Source: Streptomyces rhizoryzae
GTDB taxonomy: Bacteria > Actinomycetota > Actinomycetes > Streptomycetales > Streptomycetaceae
Assembly (NCBI RefSeq): GCF_023155275.1
Contig: NZ_JALMUV010000054.1
Location: forward strand, 1 to 44,321
Direction of reading: 5' to 3'
DNA: 44,321 nucleotides
The notes under the pieces are model-generated. The model was given only the letters and a program-made list of their open reading frames with translations. It was not told where the DNA came from and made no database searches. The position numbers were made by a program, and so were the translations under genes. Of this stretch, positions 1-7,493 are shown piece by piece. Each line of letters opens with the position of its first letter. The stretch's first letter is position 1.

Positions 1-526
1 GGGTGGGGGTGGGGGCGGGGCCTCCACCGGGCGGGCCGGAGGTGCAGCGGGGGACGACGACCGCGGTTGCCCGGGCCTCGGCGTGCGTGCTCCCGGTGCC
101 CGGGATGACCGAACTGCCGACCGTGCCGCGGGACTTCACGGTGACCGCGAACGACGTCGGCCAGGAGTCGGGGGTGCAGGAGGTGAGCGCGGCGCCGTTG
201 CGGCCGGCGTACCAACCGGCGTTGCCGCAGGCCGCGGCGGAGGGGACGCCGCGGCCGTTGAGCAGTTCCACCCAGGCCGCCGGGTCGGCGGTGCCGCCGC
301 GCAGCCCGGCGAGGACGTCCTTGCTCAGGTCGTCGCGGTACCTCTGGGCGGCGGCGAGCGCGGCGGCGTCGGCGGCGGTCTGGGCGCCGTTGCGGACCGC
401 CGCCGCCTGGCCGACGGCGAAGAAGGCCAGCGCGAGGAAGAGCAGGCCCGCGATCGCGACGAGGTAGATCGGCAGGGTCTGCCCGGCGTCACGCCGGCGG
501 GGGCGCGGGGCGGGGAGGGCCGGCAC
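1..526 (-). CDS. TadG/TadE-like pilus-associated protein, 3' end beyond window
   Basis: Partial gene; about 175 residues are visible and the frame stays open to the window edge. The start is GTG at 526-524, 17 bp after the Flp pilin stop. A short Pro/Arg-rich N-terminus (to about residue 13) precedes RRRDAGQTLPIYL and one hydrophobic helix (about residues 17-40). An Ala-rich external part containing NGAQTAADAAALAAAQRYRDD follows, which is the usual look of TadG-like (putative Flp pilus assembly TadE/G-like) proteins. At least three Cys lie in the external part and could form disulfides. The AGQT segment resembles the prepilin cleavage motif of its neighbours, but position +5 is Ile instead of Glu, so processing by the prepilin peptidase is doubtful. 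Its place right after flp suggests a minor pilus or membrane-anchoring role; that is inference. Confidence 0.75.
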   Translation of the reverse strand, partial: MPALPAPRPRRRDAGQTLPIYLVAIAGLLFLALAFFAVGQAAAVRNGAQTAADAAALAAAQRYRDDLSKDVLAGLRGGTADPAAWVELLNGRGVPSAAACGNAGWYAGRNGAALTSCTPDSWPTSFAVTVKSRGTVGSSVIPGTGSTHAEARATAVVVPRCTSGPPGGGPAPTPT

Positions 527-543
527 GGGCGGAGCGGCGGGGG

Positions 544-708
544 CTAGATCCCGACGACGTCGGAGATCTTGTTGGCGATGGCGTTGGCGATCTGGCTGCC
601 GAAGTCGGTGGTCGACAGGACCAGGACGATGGCCACGACCACCGCGATGATGCCGAGGTACTCGATCGAGGTCTGGCCCCGGTCGTTCCGCACGAATCGC
701 TTCGCCAT
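544..708 (-). CDS. flp: Flp-family major pilin (54 aa)
   Basis: A 54-residue pilin precursor. The basic leader MAKRFVRNDRG is followed by QTSIEYLG, which gives the canonical Flp cleavage site: Gly at -1, Glu at +5 and Tyr at +6. A single hydrophobic helix (about residues 19-32) and a short polar tail ending in VVGI complete it. The length is normal for Flp pilins, which form the shaft of type IVc (Tad) pili after cleavage and membrane extraction. The start ATG at 708 has a strong GGAGGGG ribosome site about 6-8 nt upstream; longer in-frame versions reaching 1131 are spurious. It is the last complete gene of the tad locus and is separated from tadC by 480 bp, so it probably has its own promoter to reach the high level a major pilin needs. 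Confidence 0.9.
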   Translation of the reverse strand: MAKRFVRNDRGQTSIEYLGIIAVVVAIVLVLSTTDFGSQIANAIANKISDVVGI

Positions 709-1188
709 GGTCTTCCCCTCCGTGGGACGCCGTCCCGCTCTGGTCCGGCCGGTGTGCCCCCGTGATGCGCGCGCCGGCGCGCAGGGCACGAGAAAAGTAC
801 GCCGGAACGGCCTTCCCGGAACAGGGATTCCGAACCTCGTCCCCCTCCGAAACCACCAACGAGGGAACCGCCGACGGGTTTTGGCCATCGCGCCCCACCT
901 GCTCCACCCCCGCTCCCCCTTCGGCGTCCCCCGGTGTGCCGGCCGCCGCCGCGGCGTCCCCGGGCGGGCGGTCCGGCCGCGGCCCGCACCGGGGTGCGGG
1001 GCGGGCGGCCGGCGCCCCCACTGTGGCACAACTCGTTGCGCTTGCGAAGGAGTTGGCCGGAGGCGGATCCGCGGACCGCTGCCATCCGGCCGCCGCGGTG
1101 CGGCCGGCGGCCGCACCGGACCGCGCCGCACCGGACCGCGCCGCCGGGGCGGTGGACGGCCACCCGTCCCGGTGGTCCGGGCCGGCGG
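709..1188. other. 480-bp non-coding gap between tadC and flp
   Basis: I see no convincing gene here. Codon-position bias is lost, and the open frames are extensions of neighbours or shadows. On the minus strand the flp-proximal part carries a GGAAT-N18-GTT element (831-806) and the flp ribosome site. The tadC-proximal part (about 940-1190) is extremely GC-rich with short CACCGGACCGCGCCG-type repeats near 1123-1145. A long 5' leader or an RNA structure controlling pilin synthesis is possible but not shown. Confidence 0.6.
806..831 (-). promoter_or_regulatory. Candidate ECF (sigma-R-like) promoter for flp
   Basis: On the minus strand GGAAT (831-827) and GTT (808-806) are separated by exactly 18 nt, matching the streptomycete sigma-R pattern GGAAT-N18-GTT. 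It would give a leader of about 90 nt before flp. The region contains other GGAAC/TTCC runs, so a chance match is possible. Confidence 0.3.
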
Positions 1189-2082
1189 TCAGTCGCCGGT
1201 GAGGGAGCCGAAGTCGGTGCCGGAGCCCAGGAAGAACCCGGCGATGAGCAGGATCATCGTGGCCGGGACCATGAAGGTGGTGACCACCATGGTGGCCTTG
1301 GGGACCGCGTGGGCGGCGCGGCGGCGGGCGTTCTGGGCGTCGGTGCGGCGCATGTCGTTGGCGATCTGGATGAGCGTCTCGACGATCGGCGCGCCCAGCT
1401 CCTCGCCCTGCTGGAGGGCGGTGACGAACTGCGCGACCTGTTCGGAGTCATTGCGTTTGCGCAGCTCCTCGAAGGCGGCGCGGCGGCTGACGCCCATGTC
1501 CATCTGGCGCAGCGTGATGCGGAGTTCGTCCGCCCAGGGGCCCTCGTACTTCTCGGCGACCCGGTCCAGCGCCTGCCGGAAGCCCAGGCCGGCGCTGACC
1601 ACGACGGCCAGCACGTCGAGAAAGTCCGGAAGAGTGCGTTCGATGGTGTCCTTGCGCTGCCGGATGGCGGCCCAGATGCCGACCTCCGTCCAGAACAGGC
1701 CGAACAGCACCATCAGCACCCCGAGCAGCGGCTGCCCCTTGAGGAACATCACCAGCGCGCCGAAGAACCCCAGGCCGCCGTAGACGGCGCGGCGGGCGGC
1801 GTAGCGGTCGACGGTGAGCCCGCCGGGGTTGCCGGCCAGGTCGATCCGGCGGCGGACCCGGGCGACCCGCTTCTCGCCCATCAGGCGCAGGACGAGCGGG
1901 GCGTAGCGCATCCCGGTGCGGTCCACGGCGGAGCCGACGGCGGTGGTGCGGGTCGCGCCGACCTCCAGGGAGAGGGCGAGGTCGGGCGGGAGCCGGGCCT
2001 CGCGGCGGTAGAGCGCGATCCCGCCGCAGATGCCGGCGACCGACAGGGCGAGGGCGAGCGCCAGCAGGATTCCGAGTGCCAT
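1189..2082 (-). CDS. tadC: TadC-like inner-membrane platform protein (GspF/T2SSF family)
   Basis: 297 residues. One N-terminal helix (about 3-24) and a pair of helices around residues 100-135 precede the cytoplasmic T2SSF-type domain, recognisable by DFLDVLAVVVSAGLGFRQALDRVAEKY and the QGEELGAPIVETLIQIANDMR segment. A last helix (about 268-287) ends the protein. This is the usual layout of TadC, which pairs with TadB to form the membrane platform that TadA drives during Flp pilus assembly. It starts 31 bp after tadB and clearly belongs to the same operon. The start ATG at 2082 has AAGG about 10 nt upstream. The TadC call over TadB rests on order and on the N-terminal half. Confidence 0.9.
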   Translation of the reverse strand: MALGILLALALALSVAGICGGIALYRREARLPPDLALSLEVGATRTTAVGSAVDRTGMRYAPLVLRLMGEKRVARVRRRIDLAGNPGGLTVDRYAARRAVYGGLGFFGALVMFLKGQPLLGVLMVLFGLFWTEVGIWAAIRQRKDTIERTLPDFLDVLAVVVSAGLGFRQALDRVAEKYEGPWADELRITLRQMDMGVSRRAAFEELRKRNDSEQVAQFVTALQQGEELGAPIVETLIQIANDMRRTDAQNARRRAAHAVPKATMVVTTFMVPATMILLIAGFFLGSGTDFGSLTGD

Positions 2083-2113
2083 CAGGCGGACCTTCTTTCG
2101 GGCCGGCGGACGC

Positions 2114-3064
2114 CTAGACGTCGATCTTGGAGAGCCGGCGGATCAGGAAGAAGCCGAGCGCGTACAGGACGAAGGCCGCCACCACCGCGAGCTGGCCGAG
2201 GACCGAGGAGGTCATCCGGTCGATGGCGCCCGGCGCGATGCGGTTCATCAGCAGCAGGGTGCCGACGCCCAGCAGCGGGACGACGTAGGCGGTGACCACG
2301 ACCTGGGAGAGCTGGGTGCGGACCTCGCGGCGGGTCTCCTTGCGCTCCTCCAGGGTCTTGGTGAGGTTGCGCAGCGAGCCGACGACGGTGCCGCCGGCGC
2401 GGTTGGCGAGGACCAGGGTGGTGACCAGGACGACCAGTTCGCGGGAGGGCAGCCGTTCGGCCAGTTCGCCCAGGGCGTCGTCGACGGAGTGGCCGACGGC
2501 GAGTTTGTCGGAGACCTTCGCCAGCTCCTCGCCGGCCGGTGCCTCCAGCTCCTCGGCGGCCATCGCGAGCGCGGTGCGCAGGGCGAGGCCGGCCTGGGTC
2601 GCGTTGGCCAGGATCCGGGAGAGCTCCGGGAGCTGGTTGATGAACTTCTCGATCCGCTTCTGCCGCTGCCAGGAGAGGAAGGCGAACGCGGCCCACACCG
2701 CGACGACCGCGGCGATCGGCCCGAAGAACGGGGCCAGCACCGCCTGCGCCGCCACCCAGAGCACCACGACCGCGGCGACCATGCCGACGAAGAACTCGCC
2801 GGGGGTGACGTCCAGGCCGGTGGCGGCCAGCCGCAGCGCGAGCCGGCGGCCGAAGCGGGTGGTGCGTAGGGTGCGGTCGACGGAGGGGAAGCGGCGGCGC
2901 CGGCCGCTCACCGGCAGCCCCCGGTCGTCGTCGAGCCGGTCGACGACGGCCTGGCGCTGGGCGCGCCCCGCGGCGTAGGCCCGGGCCCCGGCGACGGCGA
3001 GCGCGCCGGCCAGCACGGTCGCGGCGAGGGCGAGCACGGGCAGGGTGGCGTTGCCGCCGGTCAT
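2114..3064 (-). CDS. tadB: TadB-like inner-membrane platform protein (GspF/T2SSF family)
   Basis: 316 residues. An N-terminal helix (about 6-30) and a basic loop are followed by a two-helix membrane block (about 95-130). The conserved GspF-type cytoplasmic domain comes next (INQLPELSRILANATQAGLALRTALAMAAEEL, with a GGTVVGSLRNLTKTLEERKETRREV segment). A C-terminal hairpin of two helices (about 250-308) ends in a basic RRLSKIDV tail. It would form the pilus assembly platform with TadC. The stop codon of tadA and the start of this gene share a base (TGATG at 3066-3062), so translation is likely coupled to the ATPase. Confidence 0.92.
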   Translation of the reverse strand: MTGGNATLPVLALAATVLAGALAVAGARAYAAGRAQRQAVVDRLDDDRGLPVSGRRRRFPSVDRTLRTTRFGRRLALRLAATGLDVTPGEFFVGMVAAVVVLWVAAQAVLAPFFGPIAAVVAVWAAFAFLSWQRQKRIEKFINQLPELSRILANATQAGLALRTALAMAAEELEAPAGEELAKVSDKLAVGHSVDDALGELAERLPSRELVVLVTTLVLANRAGGTVVGSLRNLTKTLEERKETRREVRTQLSQVVVTAYVVPLLGVGTLLLMNRIAPGAIDRMTSSVLGQLAVVAAFVLYALGFFLIRRLSKIDV

Positions 3065-4401
3065 CAGGTGGCCTTCCGGGTGGCGAGTTGGTCGTCGGTG
3101 GCCGCCACGCCGAAGGCCGGCGGGGTGGGCTCGCCGGCCATGAAGAGGCGTTCGGCCACCCGGCGGGGCAGCGGGAAGTACCGGAAGGCGCCGTGCACCA
3201 CCCGGTCGGCGCCCATCGGTTCGGCGGCGAAGCGGCAGACCGTCACGATGCGGTAGTCCTCGTGGCCGCGGGAGTCCAGGAGCGCGATCTCGCTGATCCG
3301 GCGGGAGCCGTCGGCGTGCCGGGTGAGCTGGACCAGGCAGTCCACGGCGCTGTTGATCTGGTCCCGCAGCGCCTCGAAGGGGATCGTGACGTCCGCCATG
3401 GAGGCGAGCGTCTGGAGGCGCATCAGGGCGTCCTCGGCGCTGTTGGCGTGGACGGTGGCGAGCGAGCCGTCGTGACCGGTGGACATCGCCTGGAGCATGT
3501 CGAGGGTCTCGCCGCCGCGGACCTCGCCGACGATGATCCGGTCGGGGCGCATCCGCAGGGAGTTGCGGACCAGGTCGCGGATGGTGATCCGGCCCTTGCC
3601 CTCGACGTTGGGCGGGCGGGACTCCAGCCGGATGACGTGGGACTGCTGGAGCTGGAGTTCGGCGGCGTCCTCGACGGTGATGATCCGCTCGCCGTCCGGG
3701 ATGAGCCCGGACAGGGCGTTCAGCAGCGTGGTCTTGCCGGCGCCGGTGGCGCCGGAGACCACCACGTTGAACTTGGCGCGGACCAGTCCGGCGAGCAGCA
3801 GCAGCATCTGCTCGTCGAGGGTGCCGATGCCGATGAGTTCGGCGAGGGTGTAGGCGCGCGGGAAGCGGCGGATGGTCAGCGTGGCGCCGTTCAGGGCCAG
3901 CGGCGGGATGATGACGTTGACGCGTTCGCCGGTGGGCAGCCGGGCGTCGACCATCGGGTGGGACTCGTCCACGCGGCGGTTGACGGTCGAGACGATCCGC
4001 TCGATGGTCTGCATCAGCTGCTCGTGCGAGGCGAAGCGGACGGGGACCAGTTCGACCCGGCCGTGCCGTTCGACGTAGACCTGGTCGGGGCCGTTGACCA
4101 TGATCTCGGTGACCGAGGCGTCCTCCAGGAGCGGTTCCAGCACGCCCAGGCCGAGGGCCTCGTCGACCACCCGGCGGATGAGCTGGGCGCGTTCGGCGGT
4201 GGACAGGACCGGACCCTCGCGGCTGATGATGTGGCCCAGGACGCGTTCCAGCCGGGAGCGGCGCTCCGCGGCGGTCAGCGCGGACATCTCGGCGAGGTCG
4301 ATCTCCTCCAGCAGCTTGGCGCGGTAGACGGCGACGAGGTGGCCGTCCTGGCGGCCCTCACCGGCCGGTTCGGGTGCGACGATGCGGGCTTTGAGGCTCA
4401 T
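3064..4401 (-). CDS. tadA: TadA/CpaF pilus assembly ATPase
   Basis: 445 residues, the family's normal size. This is the secretion ATPase that powers Flp pilus assembly at the cytoplasmic membrane. Visible motifs in order are an N-terminal domain with TEIMVNGPDQVYVERHGRVE (about 98-117), Walker A GATGAGKTT (217-225), the acidic box ITVEDAAEL (241-249), Walker B RIIVGEVRGGE (288-298) and the His box TGHDGSLATVHAN (308-320). All catalytic elements look intact. Its start overlaps the stop of the upstream TadE-like gene by ATGA, and its stop overlaps tadB by one base. Confidence 0.97.
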   Translation of the reverse strand: MSLKARIVAPEPAGEGRQDGHLVAVYRAKLLEEIDLAEMSALTAAERRSRLERVLGHIISREGPVLSTAERAQLIRRVVDEALGLGVLEPLLEDASVTEIMVNGPDQVYVERHGRVELVPVRFASHEQLMQTIERIVSTVNRRVDESHPMVDARLPTGERVNVIIPPLALNGATLTIRRFPRAYTLAELIGIGTLDEQMLLLLAGLVRAKFNVVVSGATGAGKTTLLNALSGLIPDGERIITVEDAAELQLQQSHVIRLESRPPNVEGKGRITIRDLVRNSLRMRPDRIIVGEVRGGETLDMLQAMSTGHDGSLATVHANSAEDALMRLQTLASMADVTIPFEALRDQINSAVDCLVQLTRHADGSRRISEIALLDSRGHEDYRIVTVCRFAAEPMGADRVVHGAFRYFPLPRRVAERLFMAGEPTPPAFGVAATDDQLATRKAT

Positions 4402-4811
4402 CGCGGGGCTCCGGGGGTTCCTGCGGGGCGGGGCATGGTGGCGCTGCGGCGCGCGGAGCCGAAGTCGGCGCCGGGGACGAGCGAGGGGATCGGCACGGTG
4501 GCGGTGGCGGTCGCGGCGGTGCCGGAACCGCCGACGGTGATGACGGCGCGCTCGGCGGCCCAGCCGCTGAGCGCGGCCCGGCCGGCGATGCCCGGGTCGG
4601 TCTCCTGGTCGGCGGCGTCCATCGCGGCGGTACGGGCCGCGGCGCGGGCGGCGGTGCCGGCCTGCTGGACGGCGTAGGCGGCCAGGCCCAGCTGGACGGC
4701 GGCGAGGGCGACCAGCAGCAGGAGCGGCAGGACTCCGAGGAACTCCAGGGAGGCGGAGCCGCGGTCGCGGGACCGGGGGCGCGGGCGGGCGGCGGGGGTG
4801 CGGCGGGTCAT
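4398..4811 (-). CDS. TadE-like minor pseudopilin (second copy)
   Basis: 137 residues. A basic N-terminus (RPRSRDRG) precedes SASLEFLGVLP, a prepilin-like cleavage site with Gly at -1, Glu at +5 and Phe at +6. One hydrophobic helix and an Ala-rich external domain with AGTAARAAARTAAMDAADQE follow. This is the TadE/TadF pattern of minor pseudopilins that prime or stabilise Tad pili. The start ATG at 4811 overlaps the stop of the preceding gene by ATGA, and its own stop overlaps tadA the same way, so the three genes are translationally coupled. There are no Cys in the mature part, unlike the neighbouring copy. A longer frame reaching 6275 runs through other genes and is not real. Confidence 0.85.
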   Translation of the reverse strand: MTRRTPAARPRPRSRDRGSASLEFLGVLPLLLLVALAAVQLGLAAYAVQQAGTAARAAARTAAMDAADQETDPGIAGRAALSGWAAERAVITVGGSGTAATATATVPIPSLVPGADFGSARRSATMPRPAGTPGAPR

Positions 4812-5236
4812 CGGTCGGCGGCCTCCTTCGCGGCGCCGGCGCTGCCGGTGACCGTCCACGGGAACGCGCCGGCGCCGGGGAAGAGCACCGGGACCTTGAT
4901 GCGGACCGTGGCCTTCCACAGGCCGGCCTCGGTGCCGCAGGCGGTGCTGGAGCCGGGGTGCCAGGCGCGCGGGAGCTGGTCCTCGGCGGCGGTGCGGCAG
5001 GCGCCGGCGCCGCCGCCGTCGAGGGCGGCCCCGGCCCGCGCGCCCCGGTCGGCGGCGTGCGCGGCCAGCGTGTAGGTGTAGCCGACCAGCACGAACTGCC
5101 AGAGCAGCGCGAGCACGCCCAGGATCAGCGGGAGCAGCCCGAGGAACTCGACGGTGACCTGGCCGCGGTCGCGGGGGCGGTGCGGACGGTGGGGGCGGCC
5201 GTCCGGTGTCCGGCCGGTCCCGGCGGGTCGCCGCAT
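4808..5236 (-). CDS. tadE: TadE-like minor pseudopilin (first copy)
   Basis: 142 residues. A basic leader (PHRPHRPRDRG) precedes QVTVEFLGLLP, a textbook prepilin cleavage site (Gly -1, Glu +5, Phe +6). A helix of about 20 residues follows, then an external domain with two Cys (CRTAAEDQLP and STACGTEAG) that could pair. It begins 3 nt after the tadZ stop with GGAGGG close upstream, and its end overlaps the next TadE-like gene by ATGA. Two consecutive TadE-type genes before tadA is the usual actinobacterial arrangement. The role is inferred as a minor pilin or assembly factor at the outer face of the membrane. Confidence 0.87.
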   Translation of the reverse strand: MRRPAGTGRTPDGRPHRPHRPRDRGQVTVEFLGLLPLILGVLALLWQFVLVGYTYTLAAHAADRGARAGAALDGGGAGACRTAAEDQLPRAWHPGSSTACGTEAGLWKATVRIKVPVLFPGAGAFPWTVTGSAGAAKEAADR

Positions 5237-5239
5237 CGC

Positions 5240-6709
5240 TCAGCCCTCCTCGTAGCGGCCGGACCCGTCGTACGGGGCGGGGCCGTGGGGGCCGGGCGGA
5301 GCGGCGAAGGGGCCGCCGGGGCCCGCGCCGGGCGCCGGACCCGCCGGGCCCTGCCCCTGACCCGGGCCCTGGGCCGGTCCCTGATCCGTCCCGGACCCGG
5401 GAGCCGCCCCGGTGGTGAGGGCCTTGCGCCTGCGCCCGGTGAGCATCGGGCGGGCGCGGTGGCCGGCGCGGCCGGGGCGGACGGCCGGGGCGCCGGCCAG
5501 GCCCAGTTCGCCGGCGAGCGCCCACAGCGCCTGGCGGACCGTCGAGCGGGCGTCGAGGTCCTGCATCCGGCCCGCGTCGACACAGGGCTGGAGCTCCTTG
5601 AAGGCGGCCGGGACCGGGGTCCGGGCGACCTGGGTGCCGGTGGCCCGGGCGACCAGCGCGGGCTGGATCTCGGTGTGCCGGGTGAGGCGGTTGACGACGG
5701 TGGTGGTGTCCTCGGCCTTGCGGATCCGCAGCCGGTCCCACAGCCGCACCTGCCGTTTGGCGGCGCGGACGCAGACCACGTCCGGGGTGGTCACCAGCAG
5801 GGCCAGGTCGGCGAGTTCGACGGCGGCGGCGTTGGCGGACTGCATCTGCGAGCCGCAGTCGGCGATCACCACGTCGTAGTGGGAGCGCAGCGCGGTGACG
5901 ATCTGGCGGGCCGCCCGGTCGTCGACCTCCTCGCCGCGTTCGCCCTCCTCGGGCGCGAGCAGCAGCCCCAGGCCGGTGTGGTGGGCGTGCACCGCGTCCT
6001 GGAGGACCCGGGGCGAGATGTCCTGGATGCCGGCCAGGTCCACCACCGAGCGGCGGAACTGGACGTCCAGGTACGAGCCGATGTCGCCGGACTGGAGGTC
6101 GAGGTCGGCCAGCGCCACCCGGCGGCCCGCGGCCCGGGCGGCGAGCGCCAGCTGGACGGCGGTGACGGTGGTGCCGACTCCGCCCTTGGCGCCGGTGACG
6201 GTGACCAGGGTGCCGGTGGCCGCGGGCCGCGCCTCGGGGGTGCCCCCCAGGTGGACCCGCACGCCGGTGGCCCACTGGGCCGCGGCCTGGACCCGGGCGG
6301 CCAGTTCGTCGGAGGCCAGGGGGAGGCCGACGATGCCCCGGGCGCCGGCGTCCATCGCGGCGGAGAAGAGCGCGGGCCCGGCGTCGGCGGTGATCAGGAC
6401 GACGCCGACCGCGGGGAAGCGGAGGGCCACCTCGCGAATCAGCTCCAGGGCCGGGAGCGGGCCGATCCCCTCATGGACCAGGACGACTTCGGGGAGCGCC
6501 TGGACGGCGGCGGGCGGTGCGCCGGGGGCGGCCCCGGCGGACGGCGGCGCGGCCCCGGCCGGTCCGGCGGCCCCGGTCAGCGCGGCCAGCAGGGCGGTGG
6601 AGTCGGCGGCGGCGGGCGCCGCTTCGGCGTCCGGCAGCCGGTCGAGCAGCGCGGCCAGGGCCCGGGCGGCGTCCGGGTCGCCGACCGCGGGCAGGATGCG
6701 GATGGTCAC
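5240..6709 (-). CDS. tadZ: TadZ/CpaE-like protein: degenerate receiver plus ParA-type ATPase
   Basis: 489 residues. The first 150 residues look like a receiver-like domain. The usual phospho-acceptor strand reads EVVLVHEGIG without the expected Asp, as in other atypical receivers of TadZ/CpaE. A MinD/ParA-type ATPase follows: deviant Walker A GAKGGVGTT (173-181), ALADLDLQSGDIGSYLD, and VVIADCGSQMQ as the Walker B region. The last 60 residues are a Gly/Pro-rich low-complexity tail ending in YDGSGRYEEG, longer than typical and likely disordered. TadZ-family proteins localise the pilus machine to the pole or assembly site. The start is GTG at 6709 with GGAGG 6 nt upstream, 13 bp after cpaB. Confidence 0.88.
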   Translation of the reverse strand: MTIRILPAVGDPDAARALAALLDRLPDAEAAPAAADSTALLAALTGAAGPAGAAPPSAGAAPGAPPAAVQALPEVVLVHEGIGPLPALELIREVALRFPAVGVVLITADAGPALFSAAMDAGARGIVGLPLASDELAARVQAAAQWATGVRVHLGGTPEARPAATGTLVTVTGAKGGVGTTVTAVQLALAARAAGRRVALADLDLQSGDIGSYLDVQFRRSVVDLAGIQDISPRVLQDAVHAHHTGLGLLLAPEEGERGEEVDDRAARQIVTALRSHYDVVIADCGSQMQSANAAAVELADLALLVTTPDVVCVRAAKRQVRLWDRLRIRKAEDTTTVVNRLTRHTEIQPALVARATGTQVARTPVPAAFKELQPCVDAGRMQDLDARSTVRQALWALAGELGLAGAPAVRPGRAGHRARPMLTGRRRKALTTGAAPGSGTDQGPAQGPGQGQGPAGPAPGAGPGGPFAAPPGPHGPAPYDGSGRYEEG

Positions 6710-6722
6710 CTGGGCCTCCGGG

Positions 6723-7442
6723 TCACTTGTCGCCGTCGAGGGTGTAGGTGCGCTCGCCGGGCGGGACGGTGGCCTCGGTGCCGGGGGCGAGCAGGGCGAG
6801 CCGCACGTGCGAGGCGAAGGACTCGGCGTAGGCGACGCGCTGGGCGTCCTGGGTCTCCAGCGCGAAGGTGATCGGGACGGCCTGGCCGGGCTGCCGGCTG
6901 GTGGCGGTGGTGCTGCCGGGGTCCTTGGCCTCCAGGGGGGTGAGCTTGCCGACGTCGATGACCTGGGCGCCGGCCACGATGACCTTGGAGACCGGCTTGT
7001 CCTCGGGGCGGCGGCCGTCGAAGGTGGCGTAGATGTTCACCCGCGCCCCGGGGTTGATCTTGCCGGCCACACCGGTCGCGGCATCGATCATGATGGCGAT
7101 CTCCTGCTGGCCGGGCTTGAGCGCGGGCCGGTCGACGATCATGTCGTCCTGGAGCAGCGAGCCCTTCTTCAGCGGCGTCACCGCGATCTTGCCGCTGACC
7201 TTGTCCAGGTCGGTGACGGCGGTGGGCGGCAGCCACCGCTGCGGAATCCTCACCTCTTCGAACTGCCCGGGATCCAGCGCTTTATAGGCGGTGACATCCG
7301 TCTTGAGCCGGTACGCGGTCCGTTCCGGGCCGACCTGCGACTCGACGTTCCTGATCACCGCCAGCACGCCGAGGAACGCGCCGACCGCGCACAGGACGGA
7401 CAGGAGCAGCAGGATCACTCCGCGGCGCTGGCGTGAGTTCAT
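6723..7442 (-). CDS. cpaB: CpaB/RcpC-like Flp pilus assembly protein (SAF domain)
   Basis: 239 residues. The N-terminus MNSRQRRGV precedes one membrane helix (about 9-30). A SAF-like domain (about 45-105, with LKKGSLLQDDMIV) and the RcpC/CpaB C-terminal part (GQQEIAIMIDAATGVAGKINPGARVNIYATF, about 111-140) follow. In Gram-negatives this family supports the outer-membrane secretin. No secretin is present or expected here, so in this host it probably acts in the cell-wall zone; that is inference. The start ATG at 7442 has GAGG about 10 nt upstream. It is followed by tadZ after 13 bp and preceded by the zinc-ribbon gene after 51 bp. Confidence 0.87.
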   Translation of the reverse strand: MNSRQRRGVILLLLSVLCAVGAFLGVLAVIRNVESQVGPERTAYRLKTDVTAYKALDPGQFEEVRIPQRWLPPTAVTDLDKVSGKIAVTPLKKGSLLQDDMIVDRPALKPGQQEIAIMIDAATGVAGKINPGARVNIYATFDGRRPEDKPVSKVIVAGAQVIDVGKLTPLEAKDPGSTTATSRQPGQAVPITFALETQDAQRVAYAESFASHVRLALLAPGTEATVPPGERTYTLDGDK

Positions 7443-7493
7443 GTGCGGGGGACCTCGATCGGGACGGGAGCGGGGCGGTCGGGGCGGGCGGCG

